A DNA stretch of 64,000 nt, taken from positions 308,501 through 372,500 of the forward strand of contig NW_022145558.1 of NCBI RefSeq assembly GCF_000002235.5. The letters run 5' to 3'. A program made the position numbers and the translations under genes. How positions within the stretch are numbered: position 1 is the stretch's first letter; each line of letters starts with the position of its first letter. The DNA is from Strongylocentrotus purpuratus (taxonomy: Eukaryota > Echinodermata > Echinoidea > Camarodonta > Strongylocentrotidae). Shown in pieces: positions 47,239 to 58,806 of the stretch. The notes beneath the pieces are model-generated. The model was not told where the DNA came from and did not search any database. It saw nothing but the letters and a program-made list of their open reading frames with translations.

Positions 47239-47890
47239 AAAAAAAAAAAATTCAAATGTGGTTTATTTCTAATTCGATACCAGTGATTTACAAATGTTGT
47301 TGAAATGGCATAAACTTCCCCTGAACTTCCCGGGGCTCTGCTCCCTGGACCCCACCAGGTGCCCTAAGGCGGCCCCTAGTTGCTCATCTGACCGTAATTA
47401 AATGCCTTAAACCCCTGAGCCTCATGGGGCACCGCTCCTGACCCCCCCCCCCCCCCCCCACCCACCGCCGGGGCTTTGCACATGGACCCCTCGCCAATTT
47501 ACGCTCTACTTGCTCCGCTCGCTTTGCTCTACCTGCATGTAACATGTAAGAGTGGTGGTGGTGCAGATTTTTTTCTGCCCTCCCCCCAAGCGTTTTGCTC
47601 ATGATACGCCACTGCTCCCTCGTCCCTCCCATTACGTCCTCCCCCCCCCCCCCCGGTCATGAAAAGAAATCGCCGCCCCTGCCAGGACCAAATCGTCTTG
47701 GAAACAACGATAAATTCATTTCGATGGGACGGGAGAAACATCCCCACCATTACCTTTACGAAGTGGCGTATAGGTACGGGGTGGGGGGGGGGGGGGGCGC
47801 ACCCGCGCTAATACAAAGGGTCGGAGAGATAGAGAAGGGGGAATTCAGAGATATATCAGGAAAGAGAGGGGAGAGAAAGATCGGGGACGT
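46500..47890. repeat. Poly-C/poly-G low-complexity zone
   Basis: Many runs of 10-25 C, with AAAAATTTG and GAGCAAAAAA-type blocks repeated between them (46540-46840). Open frames rich in P, G or R here are composition artefacts. Confidence 0.8.
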
Positions 47891-47892
47891 GA

Positions 47893-48570
47893 ATATGCTA
47901 CGTCGGTGACCCTGTTACATACCCCACCCCCCCCCCCCCCCCACCCCCCGAGAGACAGAGCGATAGAGGAAAAGAGAGATATAGAGAGAGAGGGGGCGAA
48001 AGGAGGAAGGAGAAGAAGAACGTGCACGAAAGAACATGCTGCAAACTTATACCATACCACACCCCTCCTGCTAATCAGTGGCCTTGTTTATTTAAATTTC
48101 ATCCACCAAAAATTAATAAGAGCAGTTATGAATTCAGGGGCGTATCCACGATTTTGTGAAGGGAGTATCGTTGCAAACTGCCAACATCTCAATACGGCAT
48201 AATCGTATACGTAATTAAAGCTCTCCGCCCCCCCCCCCACCCCCATGTATTCTTGATCTTCATAATTATGGACCCATAACCACAGTGATACAAAATTTTA
48301 CCGAACTATTTTTGTTTTCCCACTTTTGATTCGTAAGAAAATATTTAGCGGCAAATAAGTGAGGGGGGGGGGGGGTAGCACTAATTTTTTTTTTTTTTTT
48401 TTTGGGGGGGGGGGGGCTCAACGTCAACATCCACCCCCACCTCCCTTGAGCAAAAAAATTATCAAACTTTTTATTTTTTGCCAGAGGGTGTCTTTAAATA
48501 TTCTAAAATACCCCCCCCCCCCCTCGATACGCAAAAATATATTTTAAGTAGTTCCCCACGGGAGAAGGCA
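47893..48570. repeat. 678-bp tandem duplication, unit 1
   Basis: Starts ATATGCTACGTCGGTGACCC and ends CACGGGAGAAGGCA. Includes CAGGGGCGTATCCACGATTT, a terminus style seen in hAT-like MITEs. Confidence 0.9.
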
Positions 48571-49256
48571 ATATGCTACGTCGGTGACCCTGTTACATAC
48601 CCCACCCCCCCCCCACCCCCCGAGAGACAGAGCGATAGAGGAAAAGAGAGATATAGAGAGAGAGGGGGCGAAAGGAGGAAGGAGAAGAAGAACGTGCACG
48701 AAAGAACATGCTGCAAACTTATACCATACCACACCCCTCCTGCTAATCAGTGGCCTTGTTTATTTAAATTTCATCCACCAAAAATTAATAAGAGCAGTTA
48801 TGAATTCAGGGGCGTATCCACGATTTTGTGAAGGGAGTATCGTTGCAAACTGCCAACATCTCAATACGGCATAATCGTATACGTAATTAAAGCTCTCCGC
48901 CCCCCCCCCCCCCACCCCCATGTATTCTTGATCTTCATAATTATGGACCCATAACCACAGTGATACAAAATTTTACCGAACTATTTTTGTTTTCCCACTT
49001 TTGATTCGTAAGAAAATATTTAGCGGCAAATAAGTGAGGGGGGGGGGGGGGGGGGGGTAGCACTAATTTTTTTTTTTTTTTTTTTTTGGGGGGGGGGGGC
49101 TCAACGTCAACATCCACCCCCACCTCCCTTGAGCAAAAAAATTATCAAACTTTTTATTTTTTGCCAGAGGGTGTCTTTAAATATTCTAAAATACCCCCCC
49201 CCCCCCCCTCGATACGCAAAAATATATTTTAAGTAGTTCCCCACGGGAGAAGGCAC
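48571..49256. repeat. 678-bp tandem duplication, unit 2
   Basis: Follows unit 1 directly. In the parts I compared it differs only in lengths of C, G and T runs. Confidence 0.9.
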
Positions 49257-49259
49257 TTA

Positions 49260-49830
49260 TGAGAAAATACAAATAAATAATGTTTTTGCACACGACAAAC
49301 GGGCGAGTTGTCCATGACTACTCACCCAGGGGGTACTCACATAATAAGACATACGGGGGGTGTCGCTCTAATGGGTCACTTTTTCTCAAAAAGGTCCTAA
49401 ACATGGGTCCTAGGAGCGCACTATGTTTTGTTTTCCCACTTTTGATTCGTGAAAAAATATTTAGTGCCGAATTAGCCAGCCGGCGAATAAAGGGGGAGGG
49501 GGGAGCACTATTTTTTTTTTTTGGGGGGGGGGTGGGGGGTGAACGTCAACATCCACCCCCCCCCCCCCCCTTGAACAAAAAAAAATTATCATACTTTTTA
49601 TTTTTGGACAGATGCTATCCAATTTTTGCCAGATGCTATCCAAATTATATTTTAAGTAGTTCCCCACGGGAAAACATACAAACATGCACTTAAAATACAA
49701 ATAAATAATGTTTTTGTACACGACAAACGGGCGAGTTGTCCATGACTACGCACCCAGGGGGTACTCACATACCAAGACATACGGGGTGTGCCGCTCTAAT
49801 CGGTCACTTTTTCTCAGAAAGGTCCTAAAC
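49260..49830. repeat. Diverged partial units and a duplicated ~140-bp block
   Basis: CACGACAAACGGGCGAGTTG to CCTAAACATGGGTCC occurs at about 49290 and 49720; between them lies a diverged third copy of the poly-G part of the 678-bp unit. Confidence 0.8.
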
Positions 49831-50139
49831 ATGGGTCCCATTTTTAACAAAAGTATCCCTAAACATTCCCCCTTATAAATGGGAAAGGGGTTTCGAGGCT
49901 TCAGCGGCACACCCCGTCCAAACCAAATCTGTGAACCCCCCCCCCCCCCCGGACCCAGAGCTAATATTTAAAACATGCACAATTCTCTTATCATTGTTCT
50001 GATTTATTTCAAACTGTCGCCATTCATTTTCTCTTTTTTTCTGCTATCATAAAATTAAACTTATTACTAAGATTGCATGGGTTGCTCTTTGAAATATCAA
50101 AGTTGGAGTCGATTTTATCGATCCGAAACCTGATAATTC

Positions 50140-50560
50140 ATTTCATTCATTCATATTTATTTTTTCATTTCCAACAAAATACAATACATAATAACGAATA
50201 CAATGTAAAATGTATATAAAACATAGTTACATTTGTAATAGACAAATCTTAATAATAATTTATACATTTTAGGAAGACAAAAAATGAATTTTAAAATTTA
50301 ACTGCATTTATATTTTGAGGAAATGGAGAGGTCCACTGAAAAGCAGAGCTTGTAAATTGTGGACCCCTCAGATAATTTTAATGAGTGTAAAAAAAATATG
50401 GAATACTTAATCAATCAAAGAAGAATAGTGGCCAACAGAGAACATTTATCAAAACACGTAATGACTGTAAACAAGAAGACGTAACAAATTACATGACGAA
50501 GAAAGAACAGGAAAAAGAAGAAGAAGAAGAAGAAGAAGAAAAAAAAAAAGATAATGATCA
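50140..50560 (-). mobile_element. Possible LINE/SINE 3' tail, minus strand
   Basis: On the minus strand an A-rich 3' region ends in AATATGAATGAATGAAATGA-type repeats, as many non-LTR elements do. No reverse transcriptase frame is present. A (GAA)n run sits at 50515-50540. Confidence 0.3.
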
Positions 50561-51234
50561 GCTAAAGCTGCTTGTCAGCAAGATGGTACATTTCAATTAA
50601 TAATTTAAAAAATATCAAAAGCAACTTTACTGAATTAAAGTTTTGGACGATAAACATGATAGCAACTAGCTTTCGAAAAATCAACCTATATGGCATTTTA
50701 AATATAGACCTGCCTGTGCGACCTATTGAAATGTGCGAGCATGACGTATTAAACGTATCACGTGATCCGAACCTGACATTATGGGACATAAGTCAACATG
50801 GTATACGATCGAAAATAGTTACGATTGTGACAATAGTTCTTATAATGTATTTCTATCATTTGTTTAAGCCATTAACTCGTCTTTATCCAATTTCATTGTC
50901 TGAACAAATACAAAATAAGTGAATGCGGAAGTTGCTCAACAAAAGCTTCCGCGATTAGAAAGGGATGTTTCATTACAAAACAATCATACCACTTCCTTAT
51001 TAAGTTGAAGAAGAAAAAAACACATGACAAATAGACAAAAGAAATGTAGGCGTTAGTAAAGCAACACATTTGACCTACATTTGTAGAGCTAGTTTACAAT
51101 TCCGTTGAATTCCGTGGTACTGCCTAATTATATCAATTCGAATAATATTCAAACAATATAATTATGACCAACAAGCTGCATGTTGATTCTTTTAAAAACC
51201 CGCGCTCATACCAACGTCACTGTCTCCCTCTTTC

Positions 51235-51269
51235 CCTTCATCTCTCTCTTTCTCTTCTCTTCTCTTTCA

Positions 51270-51314
<45 letters not shown>

Positions 51315-51385
51315 TCCCTCCCTCTCTCTCTTCTCTCTTCTCTCTCTCTCACCCCCCCTCTCTCTCTCTCTCTCTCTCTCCTCAA
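51235..51385. repeat. (CT)n microsatellite
   Basis: About 150 bases of CT/TTCT repeats with a C interruption. Serine/leucine-rich open frames over it are artefacts. Confidence 0.95.
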
Positions 51386-52179
51386 TCCCATGCAGTTCAT
51401 ATTAATCTTTCTTCATATTGATACCAACTTTAAAAGCGACAAACTAATGACTATGCTATTTCATTTAAATATTGTGATAATCATCCTTTAGAATTTGACG
51501 TTGCCTTATTATACCATTTCTAACTTCTTTTTTTCAAATACTAGGACTATCACACTAATAATCTTGTTTTTCTAGTTTTAAGTAATATTTGTCAAGGAAT
51601 GATAGTGACGGACGAATAAGAAGTTGCACAAATATTCTGACTTCACACTGTTTGTCACTTTCACAATAGTTTTAAGCGTTTATCAGCACTGATTAATTGA
51701 TAATTTAATTTATCAAAGCGAAGTTTCAACTTGAGCTGAACAAATGTCCATATTAAAACAGCAAAATTGCCTGACCAACATTTCCATTCTCTAACTTGCA
51801 AGGTTGAATTAAAGCTGCAGATGAAAACCCTTACATTGTCTGTCATGAGAGAAATTTCTTTAAATGTTTTGATAAGAAACATTATTTTTTTTGATAACTC
51901 GAATAAAACCCGAATCAGGGTCATCTCCCTGCCCGAATCCAGTTTTGTTTTGATCGAATATGTATATCACTCTAACAATAGAGGGGGCTATATCAGAATT
52001 AAATTGCTCCATCCAGCTAGATGATCGAGACGCTTGCCGAGGCCAAATACTTTCTATTTTTTTATCAAAGATTTTCGTGTTGTATCAACTTTCTCCAGAG
52101 GTCCAGTTCGTCATCTCCTCTAGAGAATCCATTCATCTGTACATCTGTCAATTTTCAAGGTAAGACATCTTCTAGATTA

Positions 52180-52440
52180 GCTGATTTGAGCAAGAACATG
52201 GGGTCTCATTTCGAATTTCCGACATGGCCGCATTCATTGACCGGCGTACTACGAAAACACACGTGGGTGTGTAACGGGGAACCGACCGGCTAGGCTAGGC
52301 CAGCTCTCGCGTGCACACTATATTACACACAGATCAATTCGTCGCCGAACATGGTAATTTTGAGGATTCGGGAAGCTTGACATTTTTCAATGTCACTGAA
52401 GATATTTTGCTTCATCGGCGGTGGCAAGGTATATTCTTTT
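52180..52440. promoter_or_regulatory. CpG-containing candidate start region
   Basis: CpGs cluster (GACCGGCGTACTACG, GGAACCGACCGGC, TTCGTCGCCGAACATGG), ending in CGGCGGTGGCAAG followed by GTATAT, a possible donor. It could be a 5' non-coding exon of SINHCAF 6.3 kb upstream of its start codon. This is inference from composition. Confidence 0.3.
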
Positions 52441-53554
52441 CACCATTTTTATCATTATCTTCCACTCCTTGAAATACTAATGCTTTGTTCCTCTCCCTTT
52501 TCCCCCTATTTTCAACTTCCCCCGGAAACAAGAGATTTCCTGGGTTAGGATTGTTTTTGTTTCCCCCTCTCAGCTGAGCTCTCCGTACTCCATAAACAAA
52601 GGGCTTCGGTTGGTCCTGGTTGATCGACCGGGCCTCGCTGGGGGTCTTTGTTCGCGTGCCTGGCACGTGCCAGTCGCGAGCCACTGAGCCTAACAAAGCG
52701 ATATATGGCCAGGATTTGGGCTTTATTCTCCCCCTGTGCTTTGTTCCTATTGGGTAGCACCGAGACCAGAAGGGTCCATAATTTATGCACACTGTCCTAC
52801 TGGGTTGCGGTAGGGCTAAGCTGGCAATGAGTGATGTTTTGTTTAGGTTCCTTCTTTATTGTGGTCTAGCTCCCAGAACTTGGTGGACAAAGACAGTTTT
52901 GAGAGGTTATTTTCAACCACACACAGACTCACAGTTGTAATTTGGCAGCTCTGAAGCTAGGTTGGATTTAGTACATCACTCCCAGGACTTAACCATTTTA
53001 GGACAAATTATAGAGGAAGAATATATTGTCATTGTCAAAATGTGAGTATTTCATACTAAAATTTCATAATGCTATTGTGTGACAGCAAATATTTGCCAAG
53101 TTGATAAAAACTAAAAGACAAATGTGTTGACTCTTGTCTTACTCTTCTTAGCGTGAGTGTGACACATGATATTCAGCGTTCATTTAATTCACTCATTGTC
53201 ATACTAGTACTAGTAGACCTCTACATTTATTATTATTATGAGGCATATTTTATTTGTAATGAAAATATATAAATTATCGTTGCCATTTCATAATCGTCTT
53301 GATGTAAACAAGATGGTTGAGAGCTATTGAATAATCTCTCAATTCATCCTCTGTTTACAAATAACATTCAATTTACGTGACATGTCACTGACCTCTGACC
53401 TTTAGTATCAAAACCAACTGCATCCATCATTTGTGATGATGTCATGTTCAACACTTGTTATAGGGGCTACTGGCTAGTGTCATGTATGTACATTTAGGTC
53501 TGTATAGTCAACGTGCAAACTACTTGTCTCTACAAATCAAAGCATATTTACTTC

Positions 53555-54447
53555 TAGACCGAAAGCTTCAGTCTCTATAATCGTCGGTTGTTCCACTGAG
53601 ACTACGTCTGGCTCCACTAGACCTCCGGTTATAGAGACAGAACGACTGCCTATGCCAGCCTGTGTTGAACTTATTCCGCTAGATTTTAGCCGCTAGGCCC
53701 CTCCCACAAACTTGCCACGGCCGTATTGTTATGCCCCCAAAATCCCCCAAAATGTCATTTTACCTCGTTCATTTCCAATTTTAAATTAGGCCTAGGGTAT
53801 AATACATCGGTTCCACTTACTAACTTGATTGATATAATCCGTTTAATGGTCCCTTTTAAGGAAATTATCGGTCAAAATCGACATCCATGTTGAAAATCTT
53901 GCAAGCCGTGTTAAACTCTCGCTGCCGTCAATCTCATCCCTTCTAGTCTACGCCGAAGGCAAAATGATTATGAAGGAAAAACTGTGCGCCATCTACACGT
54001 TCGTAATGGCGTTATCACAGTTTTTCCTTCATAATCATTTTGCCTTCGGCGTAGACTACAAGGGATGAGATTGACGGCAGCGAGAGTTTAACACGGCTTG
54101 CAAGATTTTCAACATGGATGTCGATTTTGACCGATAATTTCCTTAAAAGGGACCATTAAACGGATTATATCAATCAAGTTAGTAAGTGGAACCGATGTAT
54201 TATAGCCTAGGCCTAATTTAAAATTGGAAATGAACGAGGTAAAATGACATTTTGGGGGATTTTGGGGGCATAACAATACGGCCGTGGCAAGTTTGTGGGA
54301 GGGGCCTAGCGGCTAAAATCTAGCGGTATAAGTTCAACACAGGCTGGCATAGGCAGTCGTTCAGTCTCTATAACCGGAGGTTTAGTGGAGCCAGACGTAG
54401 TCTCAGTGGAACAACCGACGATTATAGAGACTGAAGCTTTCGGTCTA
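53555..54447. mobile_element. 893-bp near-perfect palindromic foldback element
   Basis: Left arm 53555-53992 and right arm 54006-54447 are inverted copies; I count about five mismatches and one ~4-base indel near the centre. Outer ends TAGACCGAAAGCTTCAG and CTGAAGCTTTCGGTCTA. Flanked by the exact 9-bp direct repeat ATTTACTTC (53546-53554, 54448-54456). No coding potential. A 9-bp duplication with long inverted arms suits Mutator/MULE-like or Merlin-like non-autonomous elements; sea urchin TU foldback elements are another parallel. Confidence 0.92.
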
Positions 54448-55119
54448 ATTTACTTCATGTTTTTAGAATATTGTCTACTCCATTGATGGACATTGTTTGC
54501 AGACACTGACTGTCATTTTGTTCTTTATGTAGTACGTTGAAACTAGGCATTTCTCATTTTGAAATCCTGAAAACTGGCTGGTTTCAAATTTTTTTCAATC
54601 TGTTGTGCCATGTCAATGGATCAAACTCCCTTCATTTTTGAGAAATAGTACTTCACTCGACTTCTTAAAAAAACATCTGAAAAAAATACCAAATACGATT
54701 TTTTATTTGTCCTTAGACAGTTATGCTAGCTGAGTATCCCCTGGAAAAGGCACGATGCACATCCATATATTATTATTATTATCATTATTATCATTTTGCA
54801 TCCTGCACAATGCAAAAACATTGTATGTCAGGTGACAGCTAACCTGTCTCTAGTGCCCCCCCCCCCACCTGAAAATAGAATCCCTTCAGCCTTAAATAAT
54901 TATTTGATTACTATTATGACTGCCTCAGTAATTGTATTCATATTCTTCAAGTATCGATACATTTTTTAAGTCTCGTCTTTTTCAGTCATATTTCACTTTC
55001 ATTGTTATTTCGCTACAGAGCGTACACAATACATTGGCCAAGCCCTTTGTGCAGATCTCATGCAGAGGAGATTTCTTTGTTGCTTCCCATGCCAAATTGC
55101 TCTTTTGATCAAATGTCTC

Positions 55120-55205
55120 TGAATTTCTCTTTCTCTTTGTCTCTCTTTGTCTATTTTTCTCTCTCTCTCTCTTTGTCTCTCTTTCTCTCTCTCTCTCTCT
55201 CTCAC
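55120..55205. repeat. (CT)n microsatellite
   Basis: TCTCTTTGTCTCTC units grading into pure CT. Confidence 0.9.
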
Positions 55206-56539
55206 CTTGTATACCCCTCTGATTAGCATTATGACCCCCCCCCCCCTTACCCTACCAGCTGTGTGATACAGCATTGTGACTAACAATATCAAATGTAACA
55301 CTAGTAATCTTATCAGCTACATGTACTTGTATTTATCTCTTATCATGCACATGTAGGTTGAAAATGTACCATCGTTACCAGCAGAAAAGTGTAGACACAA
55401 GATACAGGCTATAGATAGGTTACTGGGTGCTAGAAACTATAATTGAGTACCGGTAGACGGTAGTAAATCATTTTTAATCGATTCAGGAGTAAGTCACCAC
55501 AGTTTCTGATCTGGGTATTGTAAAGATTGTTGTTATTGTTTTTGTTTATTTATTTATTTATTTTTCAACTTTATATATTGCAGCATGATGATTTAATTGA
55601 TTATATGATCCCATGGGGGGGGGGGGGGCAGTTTGAGAAGCTTTTCATGAGTTCTAAAAATCTCAAATACATACAGTATATGGGGCTCTGGAACGACAAA
55701 TATCATCTGAGAAGATTTTATCAACAGTTACAGGCTTTTTCTGTAGAAAATCCTATTTTGACAGCAGAATGAAAGAGAAACGGTAATGTACGGAGAGAAG
55801 AGAAGAGGAGAGAGAGAGAGAATGGAGAGAACAAACGGCATAGAGAGCGTTCTCTAGCTTTCCAATCACAAAGTTATTCCATCACGATCATCAACATCAG
55901 AAAGCAATTATGCATGGACTATTTATGTATTCTAGAGTAGGATTCGAGTAAGTCAGGGAGATGAAAATAGCCCCGATTGATCCATAGATTTGGTCCTCGT
56001 ATCGAGGGTGTAACGAAAAAGGAAACCATTTCATGCTGTCGCTTCAATATACAATAAAATAATTTGTGTGTTTGGCTTCATGATATACATAAGATGTGTG
56101 ATGTCTGCACTGCATTGAAGAAAGAAGGAATACAAAAATTACGCAGTTACTTAATGGCCAGATTTGGCTCAAAAATGTACAGTACTACTATTAGTAGGTT
56201 TGCTTACAAAGTTCAATCGTATGAAATAGATATATGGCAATATTCAGATTAGACTGATAATATTTGATTGGGCTATCTATTTTTAAGGCTCTTTTCTGTG
56301 TTTACTTCTTTAATTCAGAAATTTTTTTGAAATACTAAAAAGCATCTAGTAATTGTGTAGAACTACAATACATCCAACTAGTACCATCACCAGGGAGGGG
56401 CTTCGTGCTTCTTGCGCCCCCTTCCCCCCTTGATCCGCCAATTCCACATTTTGTGGTATAGCTTAATAACTTGTGATTCAGAGCCCTAACAATTTGGAAT
56501 GCTCCCCAGGGAGTGGAAAATGTGCACACATTGTGTGTG

Positions 56540-56648
56540 GGTAAGCCTGAATCCGATGACCGGGGTAATAATATATCTGTAAAGCGCTTAGGTACATCGT
56601 TGGATCGGTGTATTGAGCGCTATATAAAAAACCGGATTATTATTATTA
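56540..56648 (+). mobile_element. SINE/LINE 3' tail
   Basis: CTGTAAAGCGCTTAGGTAC, then ATTGAGCGCTATATAAAA and an (ATT)n end, a tail common in marine invertebrate retroposons. The 5' limit is unclear. Confidence 0.6.
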
Positions 56649-58094
56649 ACAATTATTATTGATTGCCATCTGAAAAACAATATGTGATCAATGTAGCCCT
56701 AAAAATAATTCCTGTCCAGAAGGGGTGAAAAGTAGTGTGGAGACTTGCTTTAGGGTTAGTGACAGTGCTAAACATTTTCAAAACAATTTATAGTTTTTAC
56801 AGGTACCCACTTATCAGCCTTGACCCCCCCCCCCCCCCCTCTCAACCTTCCGCCCCCACGCACGATACAAGATCAACTGTGATGTATTAAAGCAGGGTAT
56901 ATGAGAGAAGGGTATTCATGATATATGTAGGCCTGCTGGTACATTACATTAATTTATGCACATTGCACATGATAACATAGATACAGGTACATACACGTGT
57001 TAGTGTGTAAGGAGTAATTAATTAACTGCGATTGTTCACACGCAATCTGAACACATGACTCATGCTTGATGATACAGAGTCGATCCCCATCCTCAGACCA
57101 ACCCGATGCACTCACACACACACACGTAGAGCATGGGAACGTTCACACTCTGTGACTCATCATGCAAGGGCAATCTCTTGATTCACTGATCTTTACACAG
57201 GTGATTAATTAATCTATAATGTGAATCACCTCATGCATATTCATGAGGTACATCATACAAGTAGATAATCATAATCTTCATTTGATTAAATCCATAAGCT
57301 CCTAGCATAGGTGCACATGCACTTTAATTAAGATGCAACATATCTTATGTGTGTAGCTGCAAATCGGATCAGTGACTACTTACATGCAGGTGTACATGTA
57401 GCCTAATCACAATTAACAATTATAGCGCCATACATAAAAATGTATTGTACATATTTACAATGAGCAGTAGAAATGTTGTAAGGTTGATTGGCGATTTGCA
57501 TACCTGGTACATGTTTTGTGATTCTATAGCCGGGCAAAAAATACAGTTAAGCTCACAGTATCAAAACCTAGACCACCATTACAAACATGATCGATGGTGA
57601 GATTAAACTATCCTTGAATAATAGATTAAAATGAACTTGACTTTACAATATCAAAGAATGTATTTTTGGTAGTAATTAAAATGATTATCAATTTAATGTA
57701 CAATAAAATTGAATATTTATTGCCAAAGTGAGCTGACTCATATTTTTCAATAAAAAAACATATCACCTTTTCCTTTAGCTCTTTACATTTACAACCTAAC
57801 TCGATCATGGTGGTAATCTTGGAGAGCCATGTTCCCATTTAATCTAAACCAACAACACACATGACTCATCTCGCATCACTTCTTATCAAAGTACTGTACA
57901 TGTATGCATAGCCTCTCTTCTTGTTGGAATGAGTATCGAGTATCAGAGAAATGAAATTGTCTTAACGCAACCAAATTTAATGCACACTTCTTTGTGATGT
58001 GCCTCAATACAAATTATTTCATTCACCTTACTATTGCTTACAAGCATAGACCGAGGCCTTGATTTATAATAAGGCGTACACAAAAAAGTGTTAT

Positions 58095-58312
58095 ATTGCC
58101 CTTTGCGACCGACCCCAAAATCTTGAAATCCATGGTCGGCTTTTAGAAGAAAAAATTTTACTGTTTTTTAGAGAAAAAAATGTTTAATGAATACAAAAAC
58201 TGACAAATATCAGCCCAAAGAGGGAGAAAAAAGAAGATTTTTAAAAATTTGTATAAAGATTTCTGACCGACCGACCCATGTTTTGTCACCCTAAAGGGCA
58301 ATACAGCCCAAA
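58095..58312. mobile_element. Short inverted-terminal MITE, TATTGCCCTTT ends
   Basis: TATTGCCCTTTGCGACCGACC at the left, GACCGACC and CTAAAGGGCAATA at the right. Non-coding. Confidence 0.6.
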
Positions 58313-58439
58313 AAATTGTGTAAATGTACATAATAATAATAATTTGTTAAAGTCCACTCCAAATTTTATTAAGTTAAACCGAAAATGGAAATTCTTTTTG
58401 CCCAATTGATCGTGAGCCCGGCAGCCACTGAGCAGCGCC

Positions 58440-58560
58440 AGATCGACGTTGCTCTATCTCTTATTGTTGAACACCAAACAAGGTAGCAGCAACTCCCGTC
58501 TTTTAACGTGAGTGGTTGTGAGGTGGACGCTCTACTGACTGAGCCTTACACACCGGTCAC
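58440..58560 (-). mobile_element. tRNA-like SINE head, minus strand
   Basis: The minus strand reads GGCTCAGTCAGTAGAGCGTC, an A-box-like tRNA start. The B box is degraded. Confidence 0.4.
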
Positions 58561-58696
58561 CGGTCATACATGTATGTGCCCCTCATTACAGTAATGTTTC
58601 AGCTGTATTCATGTTCAATCTTATTCTCCTGTTACACATTTATGACTCACAACCTTCTACAAATTAACTCATGTACTCTCTCATGATAGTTTGCAG

Positions 58697-58806
58697 ACCT
58701 TTGCAAAAGCAAGCAGCCATGTTCACATTCCACCGTCCCAAGATCTACCGCAGTGTAGCTGGGTGCTGTATCTGCAAGGCCAAGTCATCCAGCTCCAGAT
58801 TCACAG
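58697..58806 (+). CDS. SINHCAF: SINHCAF exon A (coding from 58719)
   Basis: Residues 1-29 plus one base. TTTGCAG just before 58697 may be an acceptor, implying an upstream non-coding exon. Donor GTAAGT. Confidence 0.9.

Noticed and set aside
46499-49123. Pro- and Gly-rich open frames on both strands
   Set aside because: They follow poly-C and poly-G runs and the tandem duplication; no conserved protein.
50572-50922. 116-codon open frame, plus strand, with a hydrophobic stretch
   Set aside because: AT-driven composition, an overlapping open frame on the other strand, and no family resemblance that I can name.
51164-51491. Serine/leucine- and Arg/Glu-rich open frames
   Set aside because: Pure translation of a (CT)n microsatellite; the same applies at 55005-55301.
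52412-52792. 126-codon open frame, minus strand
   Set aside because: No domain; a second frame on the same strand is equally open. Probably locally stop-poor, GC-richer sequence near a possible promoter.
53555-54447. Palindrome as a recombination-made inverted duplication of host DNA
   Set aside because: The exact 9-bp direct repeat outside the arms points to transposition instead, though an assembly check is still needed.
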